Source: Paracoccaceae bacterium (GTDB taxonomy: Bacteria > Pseudomonadota > Alphaproteobacteria > Rhodobacterales > Rhodobacteraceae). Taken from it: DNA of 51,019 bases. The position numbers and the translations under genes were made by a program. A model generated the notes under the pieces. The model was not told where the DNA came from. It saw nothing but the letters and a program-made list of their open reading frames with translations, and made no database searches. The stretch is from assembly GCA_947468085.1 (NCBI GenBank), contig CANIKY010000006.1, positions 1 to 51,019 on the forward strand, in the 5' to 3' direction. Below, piece by piece: positions 44,629 to 51,019 of the stretch (within the stretch, counting starts at the first letter, position 1; each line of letters starts with the position of its first letter).

Positions 44629-45279
44629 ATGAGCCTGACCTTCCCCTTGGCCAATGAGCCGGAATTTGAGCCTAAAGAAAAGGGCCGTCTGTTGTTTGCA
44701 GGGCCGGTGGATTTTCTAAAAGGCGTGGTGGCCATGGTGCACATGCCGCCCGCTGACCGACTGGAAGCGTGCTTTGCAGGCAGATCAAACGTGGGGAAGT
44801 CTAGCCTGATCAACGCTTTGACCGGGCGAAAAAACTTGGCCCGCGCCTCGAACACGCCGGGGCGCACGCAAGAGATCAACTTTTTCACCTTGGGCGAAGA
44901 GCGCTACTTGGTTGACCTTCCGGGCTATGGCTATGCTGAGGCCCCTGTGGCTGTGGTGGCCAAATGGCAAGCGCTGCTGAAACAATACCTTGCCGGCCGC
45001 CAAACCTTGCGGCGCGCCTTTGTGCTGATCGACACGCGGCACGGGGTTAAGGATGTTGACGAGGAAATCTTGACGCTTTTGGATAAATCCGCCGTGACGT
45101 TTCAGGTGGTGATGACCAAAGCCGATAAGGTCAACGCCGCCACGCGTGAGGCCAATATCGCCCAAGTGCAGGCGGCGCTGAAAAAACATCCGGCGGCTTA
45201 TCCGGAAATTGTGCTGACATCTTCGGAAAAAGGCGAGGGCATTGAATCCCTGCGCGCGATCATCGCCGGGTTGGAGTGA
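44629..45279 (+). CDS. engB: Ribosome-biogenesis GTP-binding protein EngB/YsxC
   Basis: A 216-residue TRAFAC GTPase. G1 is GRSNVGKSS, the switch region is NTPGRTQEINFF, G3 is DLPGYGYA, and G4 is TKADK. The N-terminal FAGPVDFLKGVVAM is typical of the family, which helps 50S subunit assembly. ATG 44629 is preferred (GGAAC upstream, common MSLTFPLAN start); ATG 44617 is possible. It comes after the yidC terminator, so it probably has its own promoter. Confidence 0.94.
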   Translation: MSLTFPLANEPEFEPKEKGRLLFAGPVDFLKGVVAMVHMPPADRLEACFAGRSNVGKSSLINALTGRKNLARASNTPGRTQEINFFTLGEERYLVDLPGYGYAEAPVAVVAKWQALLKQYLAGRQTLRRAFVLIDTRHGVKDVDEEILTLLDKSAVTFQVVMTKADKVNAATREANIAQVQAALKKHPAAYPEIVLTSSEKGEGIESLRAIIAGLE

Positions 45280-45327
45280 GCGCGCAGGGGCATAAGCTTG
45301 CGTCGCAGTGTTTTACTGAAACAGCTC

Positions 45328-45399
45328 GATTTTTCTGCGAAAAATCTAAGAAAAGAATTTTCTGCGAAAATTCGGAAGCAGATTTTTCGCAGAAAAATT
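45328..45399. repeat. Three 19-bp AT-rich palindromes in tandem
   Basis: GATTTTTCTGCGAAAAATC (45328-45346) and GAATTTTCTGCGAAAATTC (45355-45373) each have perfect 8-bp arms around TGC. The third, at 45381-45399, is the same family in inverted orientation (centre GCA) with the last pair mismatched. Start spacings are 27 and 26 bp. They fill the gap between the convergent engB and SDR genes. They may be an operator cluster, a bidirectional terminator or a chromosome-organising site. Confidence 0.7.
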
Positions 45400-45404
45400 G
45401 TGGC

Positions 45405-46136
45405 TCAGACGTGCTGCGCGCCGTTGACTTGCAGTTCAGACCCAGAAATGTAGCTGGACTGATCCGAACATAAAAACCAGATCGCATCCGCGACTTCGCG
45501 GGGTTGACCCAGCCGGTTCATCGGCAGTTTTTCAACAATTTTATCAGTACCCGGGGAGAGGATCGCCGTTTCAATCTCTCCAGGCGCTATGGCATTGACG
45601 CGCACGCCCAAGGGGCCGAAATCATGTGCCATCTCACGCGTTAAAGCGGCCAGCGCTGCTTTTGACGTTGCATAGGCAGCCCCTGCAAAAGGATGCACCC
45701 GGCTGCCAGCAATCGAGGTCACATTGACGACCGACCCTTTGGCCGCGGTCAACTCATCCATCAAACCCCGCGCCAAGACGATCGAGGCAAAGAAATTCAC
45801 GTGAAACACCTGCCCCCACGTGCGCAAGTCAGTCGTCAGCGTCGACAGACGCGCGCCGCCGGGGCCTTTGGGGCTGATGCCTGCGTTATTGACCAGCGCG
45901 TCCAGCTTGCCATTGACCTTGGCCTTGATAATCTCAAGGGCTGCAATGGTTTTATCTGGGCTGGCAAGGTCGATCTGGATGTGATTCTCTTCCCCGCCCG
46001 GCCAAGGGCAGCGTGGATCAAAGGGTTGGCGCGAACAGGTCAGCACCCGCCAGCCTTCGGCCGAAAAGCGCTTGACTGTGGCGTGCCCGATGCCACGAGA
46101 GGCGCCTGTTAATACGATCGTTTTTTGATATGTCAT
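45405..46136 (-). CDS. Short-chain dehydrogenase/reductase
   Basis: A 243-residue classical SDR. It has TGASRGIG (coenzyme loop, about 10-17), LVNNAGIS, VTSIAG with the catalytic Ser, YATSK with the catalytic Tyr and Lys, and a C-terminal SGSELQVNGAQ segment. It reduces or oxidises an unknown alcohol/carbonyl with NAD(P). The start is uncertain: ATG 46136 or ATG 46145, neither with a strong ribosome-binding site. The frame runs open far into the antisense strand of argB, but that part is not coding-like. Confidence 0.85.
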   Translation of the reverse strand: MTYQKTIVLTGASRGIGHATVKRFSAEGWRVLTCSRQPFDPRCPWPGGEENHIQIDLASPDKTIAALEIIKAKVNGKLDALVNNAGISPKGPGGARLSTLTTDLRTWGQVFHVNFFASIVLARGLMDELTAAKGSVVNVTSIAGSRVHPFAGAAYATSKAALAALTREMAHDFGPLGVRVNAIAPGEIETAILSPGTDKIVEKLPMNRLGQPREVADAIWFLCSDQSSYISGSELQVNGAQHV

Positions 46137-46229
46137 AGCGATCATACTAGCCAAGCTGCACCAAAGGGCAAGATGCTTGGCAGGGCAGCACTTCTGCCGT
46201 AATTGGGGGTTAAGAACCCGGAGATCAAG

Positions 46230-47129
46230 ATGAAAGCCCAGACTGTCAGCCGCGAAGAAGCCCTTACCACTGCCCGCCTTTTGTCGGAAACCTTGCCGCA
46301 CCTTTTGCGCTTTTCCGGGGCTGTCGTGGTCGTCAAATTCGGCGGCAACGCCATGGGGGATGACGCCGCCATGGCCGAATTCGCCCGCGACATCGTTTTG
46401 ATGCGGCAGGTCGGGGTGAACCCCGTTGTCGTGCACGGTGGCGGGCCGATGATCAACGAGATGCTGACAAAACTGGGCATCAAATCTGAGTTCGTGCGGG
46501 GCAAGCGGGTAACGGACAAGGCCACGGTGCAGGTCGTGGAAATGATCCTGTCGGGGCTGGTCAACAAGCGCATTGTGCAGGCCATTATGGATGCCGGCGG
46601 GCGGGCTGTTGGCATATCGGGTAAGGACGACGACCTGATGGTCTGCGTGGCTGACGACCCTGAACTTGGCTATGTCGGGCGGCCTGTCGAGATGAATGTG
46701 CAGGTCCTGCGCGATCTGTACAACGCCGGGATTATTCCAGTTGTGGCCCCCGTAGCCACCGGCATGGCAGATAACGAAACCTTTAACGTCAACGGCGATA
46801 CGGCGGCGGGGGCTATTGCGGGGGCCTTGCAGGCCGACCGCTTGCTGTTGTTGACAGATGTCGCCGGCGTGAAGAACGCTGGCGGAGAGGTGATGACCAA
46901 CATCACCCCCGATGAAATCCGCGCTATGATTGCCGATGGGACGATTGCGGGGGGAATGATCCCCAAAACCGAAACGGCGCTGATGGCCTTGGAGCAGGGC
47001 GTGCGCGCCGTGACGATTCTTGATGGCCGTCTGCCCAATGCCGCCCTGCTGGAGTTGTTCACCGATCATGGGGCTGGCAGCCAGATCCGCTCGACCGAGC
47101 CACGGGTAAAGCCGCGCGTGCGGCGGTGA
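46230..47129 (+). CDS. argB: Acetylglutamate kinase
   Basis: A 299-residue amino-acid kinase that phosphorylates N-acetylglutamate in arginine synthesis. [54 protein letters not shown] and [14 protein letters not shown] are family blocks. The N-terminal extension before the kinase domain (about 25 residues) is seen in arginine-inhibited ArgB. ATG 46230 has GGAG upstream. Its stop overlaps the start of the ferredoxin-like gene (ATGA or GTGATG). Confidence 0.96.
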   Translation: MKAQTVSREEALTTARLLSETLPHLLRFSGAVVVVKFGGNAMGDDAAMAEFARDIVLMRQVGVNPVVVHGGGPMINEMLTKLGIKSEFVRGKRVTDKATVQVVEMILSGLVNKRIVQAIMDAGGRAVGISGKDDDLMVCVADDPELGYVGRPVEMNVQVLRDLYNAGIIPVVAPVATGMADNETFNVNGDTAAGAIAGALQADRLLLLTDVAGVKNAGGEVMTNITPDEIRAMIADGTIAGGMIPKTETALMALEQGVRAVTILDGRLPNAALLELFTDHGAGSQIRSTEPRVKPRVRR

Positions 47130-47776
47130 TGGACGAAGGCGTTCAAGTTCAAGGCGCGCTAGATCCGCATTTTCTAGAGGTTCTGGGTGGCTTTGCGGTT
47201 GAGGAGGGCGAGGCAGGCTTTCCTGCCGGAACCCGCACACTTTTGATGATCGGGCCGAAAGAACCGGGGTTTTGGCCGCATCTTCAAGGGCAGCCGGAAT
47301 GGGGCGGGCCTGATCCCGTCGATCGCTGGTCGCGCCGCGTGATCGGGCGATTGGCCTGCGACTTAGGGGCCAAGGCGCTGTTTCCCTTTGGCGGGCCGCC
47401 CTATCACCCGTTTTACACTTGGGCTTTGCGCACGGGCCGCGTTTGGGACAGCCCAGTTAAACTGTTGGTTCATGCCACACAGGGCCTGATGGTCAGCTTT
47501 CGCGGGGCCTTGGCGCTGCCGCAGGCCATGATCCTTCCTGCCGCGGCCGTGCAGCCTTGTTCGGCCTGTGCCAAGCCTTGCTTGACAGCCTGCCCCGCAG
47601 GGGCGCTGACGGGCGCCGGGTATGACGTGCCTGGCTGCCACGGCCACCTAGACCAGCCCGCAGGATCTGATTGTCTTACGGGCGGATGTCTTGTGCGCAG
47701 GCCTTGCCCCGCAGGGGCAGGCTATGCAAGGATGGCGTCTCAGTCCGCCTATCATATGAGGCATTTCCACCCATGA
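47129..47776 (+). CDS. Ferredoxin-like iron-sulfur protein (QueG-related)
   Basis: A 215-residue protein. The first 140 residues resemble the N-terminal part of small QueG-like ferredoxin proteins (TRTLLMIGPKEPGFWP, FPFGGPPYHPFYTW). Then Cys144, 147, 151 and 155 (CSACAKPC-LTACP) can hold a 4Fe-4S cluster, and Cys167, 179, 184 and 190 could serve a second site. The B12 part of true epoxyqueuosine reductase is not present, so the function is open. ATG 47129 sits in the argB stop, and its own stop overlaps the next start (ATGA), forming a coupled three-gene run. Confidence 0.75.
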   Translation: MDEGVQVQGALDPHFLEVLGGFAVEEGEAGFPAGTRTLLMIGPKEPGFWPHLQGQPEWGGPDPVDRWSRRVIGRLACDLGAKALFPFGGPPYHPFYTWALRTGRVWDSPVKLLVHATQGLMVSFRGALALPQAMILPAAAVQPCSACAKPCLTACPAGALTGAGYDVPGCHGHLDQPAGSDCLTGGCLVRRPCPAGAGYARMASQSAYHMRHFHP

Positions 47777-48276
47777 AGCGTCTAATCCTGACACGCCATG
47801 CCAAGTCCAGCTGGGACGATCCAGCCACCCCCGACCATGACCGCCCTCTAAACGACCGCGGCAAAGCCGCTTCGGCAGAGTTGGGCATCTGGCTCGCCTC
47901 GCGCGGCTATGTGCCCGGGGAAGTGCTATGTTCTGACGCGCTGCGCACGCGCGGCACGTGGTCGGGCTTGGCACCGGCCCTGCCCGGCACCCCGATTTTG
48001 CATTTAAAGCCCGCCCTTTATCACGCAGGCCCCGATGTGATGCTGGCTGTACTGCGCCATGCCACGCAAGACTGTGTGATGATGATCGGGCACAATCCCG
48101 GCATCGCCGAATTTGCCGCGCGGTTGGTGGCCCACGCCCCCTTGCATGACGACTTTTCCCGCTATCCAACAGGCGCCACGCTGGTATGCGACTTTGTGGC
48201 AGATCGCTGGGAAGATGCCGCATTTGGCGAGTCCACGGCGGTGGATTTTGTCGTTCCGGCCGAAATCATCGCCTGA
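47773..48276 (+). CDS. SixA-like histidine phosphatase family protein
   Basis: A 167-residue protein opening MKRLILTRHAKSSW, with the RH(A/G) phosphohistidine-accepting motif at Arg8-His9. It also has NDRGKAASAELG, LCSDALRTRGTW (second Arg) and MMIGHNPGIAEFA (second catalytic His). This is the short SixA type of the histidine phosphatase superfamily, acting on phosphohistidine or small phosphates; target unknown. ATG 47773 overlaps the previous gene's stop (ATGA). Confidence 0.85.
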   Translation: MKRLILTRHAKSSWDDPATPDHDRPLNDRGKAASAELGIWLASRGYVPGEVLCSDALRTRGTWSGLAPALPGTPILHLKPALYHAGPDVMLAVLRHATQDCVMMIGHNPGIAEFAARLVAHAPLHDDFSRYPTGATLVCDFVADRWEDAAFGESTAVDFVVPAEIIA

Positions 48277-48312
48277 AGCCGATGGACGGGCGCAAGCGCC
48301 CGTCCATCGGCT
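48277..48312. terminator. 17-bp perfect inverted repeat between convergent genes
   Basis: Arms 48277-48293 and 48296-48312 are perfect complements with only AA between them. It starts right after the SixA-like stop and covers part of the ABC ATPase stop codon. Likely a bidirectional terminator even without a T tract. Confidence 0.6.
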
Positions 48313-49069
48313 AGTGGCCCAAGATCTGGCTTAAAAACAGCTTGGTCCGGTCAGACTTTGGCTGGGTAAAGAACGTCTTAGGATCGGCCTGTTCGACAAT
48401 CTGGCCTTGATCCATGAAGATCACCCGATCTGCGACCGCTTGGGCAAAGCCCATCTCGTGGGTGACGCACAGCATCGTCATGCCTTCTTTGGCCAGATCT
48501 ATCATGGTGTCGAGCACCTCTTTGATCATCTCGGGGTCAAGGGCGGACGTCGGCTCGTCAAACAGCATGATGCGCGGTTTCATGCACAGTGAGCGGGCGA
48601 TAGCCACGCGCTGCTGCTGGCCGCCGGACAATTGGCTGGGATATTTTTGCGCCTGTTCGGGGATTTTGACCTTTGTCAGGAAATACATCGCAGTTTCTTC
48701 AGCCTCAGCTTTTGGCACTTTGCGCACAGCCATCGGGGCGAGGGTGAGGTTTTGTAGAATGGTCAGATGGGGGAAGAGGTTGAACTGTTGAAAAACCATG
48801 CCCACTTCCGAACGCACTTTGTCGATGTTTTTGAGATCAGAGGTCAGTTCGGTACCATCCACTATGATCTGGCCTGTCTGATGCTCTTCCAACCGGTTGA
48901 TGCAGCGGATCAGGGTGGATTTGCCCGACCCTGAGGGGCCGCAGATCACAATCTTTTCGCCCTTTTGCACCGTCATGTTGATGTCTTGCAGCACATGGAA
49001 GGTGCCGAACCATTTGTTCATCGCCGTGATTTGCACGGCCGATCGGTCAAGGGGTGACTGGTCAAGCAT
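48311..49069 (-). CDS. Amino-acid ABC transporter ATP-binding protein (AapP/BztD/GlnQ type)
   Basis: A 252-residue ATPase. Walker A is GPSGSGKST, the Q loop is [13 protein letters not shown], the signature is LSGGQQQR, Walker B is [13 protein letters not shown] and the switch His is in VTHEMG. The sequence is close to polar amino acid importer ATPases such as GlnQ/AapP/BztD. ATG 49069 has AAGGA upstream. It begins 17 bp after the binding-protein gene; the two permease genes normally found between them are absent here. Confidence 0.93.
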   Translation of the reverse strand: MLDQSPLDRSAVQITAMNKWFGTFHVLQDINMTVQKGEKIVICGPSGSGKSTLIRCINRLEEHQTGQIIVDGTELTSDLKNIDKVRSEVGMVFQQFNLFPHLTILQNLTLAPMAVRKVPKAEAEETAMYFLTKVKIPEQAQKYPSQLSGGQQQRVAIARSLCMKPRIMLFDEPTSALDPEMIKEVLDTMIDLAKEGMTMLCVTHEMGFAQAVADRVIFMDQGQIVEQADPKTFFTQPKSDRTKLFLSQILGH

Positions 49070-49086
49070 CTTTGGTCCTTTGGCGA

Positions 49087-50100
49087 TCAGCGGAAGGGCG
49101 GGGCATATTGCAGGCCCCCTTGGGTCCACAGCGCGTTCAGGCCACGGGCCAGTTTGACGGGGGTGGTGATGCCAATATTGGACTCGAATATCTCGGCATA
49201 ATTACCAGATGCTGCAATGGCGCGTTTGGCCCAATCGGGATCAAGGCCCAGCATCAGGCCCATATCGCCTTGAAGACCTAACATCCGGCGCACTTCAGGG
49301 TCTTTTGTTGCCATGGCGACCTCGTCAATATTGTCTTGGGTGATGCCCTTTTCTTCGGCTGCAAGCAGGGCAAAATAGGTCCAACGTACGATGTCGCCCC
49401 AAGCGTTGTCGCCGTGGCGCACCACAGGGCCCAAAGGTTCCTTCGAAATGATTTCCGGCAAAATCACATAGTCATCCGGCCGCAGAAATGTCGCGCGCAA
49501 AGCCGCCAAGACCGAGACATCGGTCGTCATCGCATCACAGGTTCCGCCCAGAAATTGGCTTTGGGCTTCCGCCTCCTCAGCGACCAAGACCGGACTATAT
49601 TTTATCGAGTTGGCTTTGAAATAGTCCGTCAGGTTCGCCTCAGTCGATGTGCCGGTTTGCAAACAAATCCGTGCCCCGTCCAATTCGCGGGCAGACGATA
49701 CGCCAAGGTCTTTTTTCACCATGAACCCTTGGCCATCGTAATAGCTGACAGCGACAAAATCCAAAGACAGGTCGGCATCGTGCAAAAAAGTCCAAGAAAC
49801 ATTGCGCGCCAAAAGATCCACCCTGCCAGAGGTTAAGGCAGCAAAGGCGTCGGTCATCGTTGTGGGAACGTAGCGCACCTTGGCCCCATCACCCAAAACG
49901 GCGGCGGCAACGGCCTTGCAAATGGCCGCATCAAAGCCTTGGTAAACCCCATCGGCATCGGGTACCGCAAAGCCCGTCAAGCCGATGCTGACGCCGCATG
50001 TCAGCACGCCACGCGCTTTGACCTCGTCAAGCGTGGCAGAGCACGCAATTCCCGCCATCAAGCACATGGCGGAGATGAGGGGCGTGAGGGATTTGATCAT
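49087..50100 (-). CDS. General L-amino-acid ABC transporter periplasmic binding protein (AapJ/BztA type)
   Basis: A 337-residue exported protein with a signal peptide ([22 protein letters not shown]). [48 protein letters not shown] and [22 protein letters not shown] are typical of the AapJ/BztA family, which takes up glutamate, glutamine, aspartate and others in alphaproteobacteria. Start overlaps a 42-codon frame upstream (ATGA). No permease genes lie between it and the ATPase. Confidence 0.92.
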   Translation of the reverse strand: MIKSLTPLISAMCLMAGIACSATLDEVKARGVLTCGVSIGLTGFAVPDADGVYQGFDAAICKAVAAAVLGDGAKVRYVPTTMTDAFAALTSGRVDLLARNVSWTFLHDADLSLDFVAVSYYDGQGFMVKKDLGVSSARELDGARICLQTGTSTEANLTDYFKANSIKYSPVLVAEEAEAQSQFLGGTCDAMTTDVSVLAALRATFLRPDDYVILPEIISKEPLGPVVRHGDNAWGDIVRWTYFALLAAEEKGITQDNIDEVAMATKDPEVRRMLGLQGDMGLMLGLDPDWAKRAIAASGNYAEIFESNIGITTPVKLARGLNALWTQGGLQYAPPFR

Positions 50101-50225
50101 CTGATGTCTTTCCGATATCCCTTGAGCCTTGTACGCAATCTGGCCCGATAAAGGCCATCATCTGCGATGCGAAGCCAGATGGTCAAGACATAGCGCTTTA
50201 CCTTGGGCATGGCAAAGCGGGCCAT
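50097..50225 (-). CDS. Possible small basic protein, 42 residues
   Basis: An open frame starting MARFAMPKVKRYVLTIWLRI and ending YRKDIR fills nearly all of the gap between the ATP12 stop and the binding-protein start. It ends with an ATGA overlap onto that start. It is basic and amphipathic, with no known family. The ribosome-binding site is weak. It could be a coupled leader peptide or chance. Confidence 0.3.
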   Translation of the reverse strand: MARFAMPKVKRYVLTIWLRIADDGLYRARLRTRLKGYRKDIR

Positions 50226-50228
50226 GAT

Positions 50229-50936
50229 CTAGCCGCACAGGGCGAAAAAGCGCGCCGCCAAGTGAAACGCTTCTTGCTTAAGCGCGGCTGCAGCCACAGC
50301 ATCTTCATCTTCGCCCCAAAGCGCGATTTGCCAGCTTTCATCAAGGCGCGACAGGTGCCAGCCTTCCTCGGCTGTCAAGCGCCCCTGCCCCACCGCAAAA
50401 GCCAGCACTAAGGAACCCGAAATCGAGACCAAGTCGTGAAATGCCGCCAGCTTAAAGTTACCAAGCGCCAGAACTTGGGTGTGCAGGCGCGCCAGAACGG
50501 CGGGCTCTTGCGCTATGGGTGCTATGCCAGCGGTCGTTTGCAAAGGCGCGCGCAGCACTTGGGCGGCCCACTCTAGCAGCGGGTCCCACGCCAAGGCTTG
50601 CTGGGTCGCAAGGGCCGGCGGATGGGTGGCGCGGTAGCAAAGGTGGTCAGTTTCGCCGTAAGCGGTGAGAAGGGTCGCCACCTCGTGATATTGGGGGACG
50701 ACTTTGTCGATGGCAGAATTGGCCATGCGGGTGATGGGCATAGTTTGGGGGTTCACAAGGCCGCTTTGGGCATCCCACTCGGCGGCAACCAGTAGGGCCA
50801 ACGCGTGGGTTGGCAGCAGCAGCGGCTGTTTGGCCGGGGTTTTGACGGGGCGTTCGTCCAAGCGCACGGCAAAGCCGCCGTCTTCGGCCGCAACGCTTGC
50901 CGTTTTCCAGAACCGCTTGGGCCGCCAGTTGGACAT
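50229..50936 (-). CDS. ATP12-family F1-ATPase assembly chaperone
   Basis: A 235-residue protein of the ATP12 family, which in mitochondria and alphaproteobacteria binds the F1 alpha subunit during ATP synthase assembly. RPKRFWKTASVAAEDGGFAVRLDERPVKTPAKQPLLLPT and AAEWDAQ-NPQTMPITRMANSAID are the conserved N-terminal blocks. AYGETDHLCYRA and FHDLVSISGSLVLAFAV follow. ATG 50936 is fixed by a TGATG overlap with the gene upstream. Confidence 0.92.
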   Translation of the reverse strand: MSNWRPKRFWKTASVAAEDGGFAVRLDERPVKTPAKQPLLLPTHALALLVAAEWDAQSGLVNPQTMPITRMANSAIDKVVPQYHEVATLLTAYGETDHLCYRATHPPALATQQALAWDPLLEWAAQVLRAPLQTTAGIAPIAQEPAVLARLHTQVLALGNFKLAAFHDLVSISGSLVLAFAVGQGRLTAEEGWHLSRLDESWQIALWGEDEDAVAAAALKQEAFHLAARFFALCG

Positions 50937-51019
50937 CAGGCCCCCGCGAACGGATCGGCGGGAACATCCTTTTCGTTCCAGTCCAGCATCTTCCACGTCT
51001 TGGCCATATGGTCAGGCAA
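50936..51019 (-). CDS. C-terminal end of an unidentified gene (partial)
   Basis: The frame is open from the right edge and ends at 50936-50938. The 27 residues include HMAKTWKMLDWNEKDVPADPF and end GA. TGATG overlap with the ATP12 gene shows it is the upstream member of the same operon. The family cannot be told from this tail; in related genomes the neighbour is often a HAD hydrolase, by recollection. Confidence 0.6.
   Translation of the reverse strand: MPDHMAKTWKMLDWNEKDVPADPFAGA

Noticed and set aside
46146-47240. Long N-terminal extension of the SDR frame
   Set aside because: The added part is antisense to argB; the SDR fold begins at TIVLTGASRGIG right after ATG 46136.

Overview
This window looks like chromosomal DNA from an alphaproteobacterium of the order Rhodobacterales (Roseobacter/Paracoccus-like). 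The reasons are high G+C, the DUF4170-KdtA-LpxK block, a DUF2125 protein, a two-domain ALDH16-type aldehyde dehydrogenase, the ATP12 chaperone, and the clustering of rpmH-rnpA-yidD with yidC-engB-argB. No phage, complete insertion sequence, CRISPR array or plasmid function was seen. Most of the window is housekeeping and central metabolism, with one clearly accessory stretch at about 35.7-42.5 kb.

Layout. 0-2.7 kb: the end of a beta-ketoadipyl-CoA-type thiolase, ureidoglycolate lyase, a dienelactone-hydrolase-like esterase and a cold-shock protein. 3.1-5.5 kb: an APH-fold small-molecule kinase directly followed by a class-III PLP phospho-lyase, probably two steps of one amino-alcohol catabolic route. 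5.5-12.3 kb: ribulose-phosphate epimerase, a divergent GAPDH, an NhaD-type Na+/H+ antiporter, deoxyribose-phosphate aldolase and ALDH16. Together these could turn deoxyribose-5-phosphate into triose phosphate and acetate. 12.4-21.6 kb: a DUF2125 exported protein, PmbA/TldE, a CysQ-like phosphatase, a DEAD-box helicase on the other strand, then DUF4170, Kdo transferase and LpxK (lipid A/Kdo assembly). 21.7-25.5 kb: a PLP dehydratase, dapD, a small unknown gene, dapE and a GNAT acetyltransferase (lysine/diaminopimelate synthesis).

25.5-30.7 kb: an RND efflux operon with two different membrane-fusion proteins and one pump. 30.9 kb: tRNA-Arg(ACG). 31.0-34.6 kb: a tight three-gene unit of TVP38-family membrane protein, MerA/Lpd-like flavoprotein and an orphan sensor kinase. 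34.8-35.7 kb: rpmH-rnpA-yidD. 35.7-42.5 kb: DUF3833 lipoprotein, a 1347-residue protein made almost wholly of RTX-type repeats, about 0.95 kb without a recognisable gene, and a stand-alone EAL phosphodiesterase. 42.6-48.3 kb: yidC, engB, an SDR on the opposite strand, argB, a ferredoxin-like protein and a SixA-like phosphatase. 48.3-51.0 kb: an amino-acid ABC ATPase and binding protein with no permease genes between them, ATP12, and the tail of one more gene.

The strongest non-coding signals are a dispersed 23-bp motif (5457, 9837/9865 as an inverted pair, 36307) and three 19-bp palindromes of one sequence family spaced 26-27 bp apart at 45328-45399. Several near-perfect hairpins also sit between convergent genes. 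Start sites were chosen by ribosome-binding sites, family N-termini and overlaps with neighbours. All functional names come from motifs read by eye, not from database searches.
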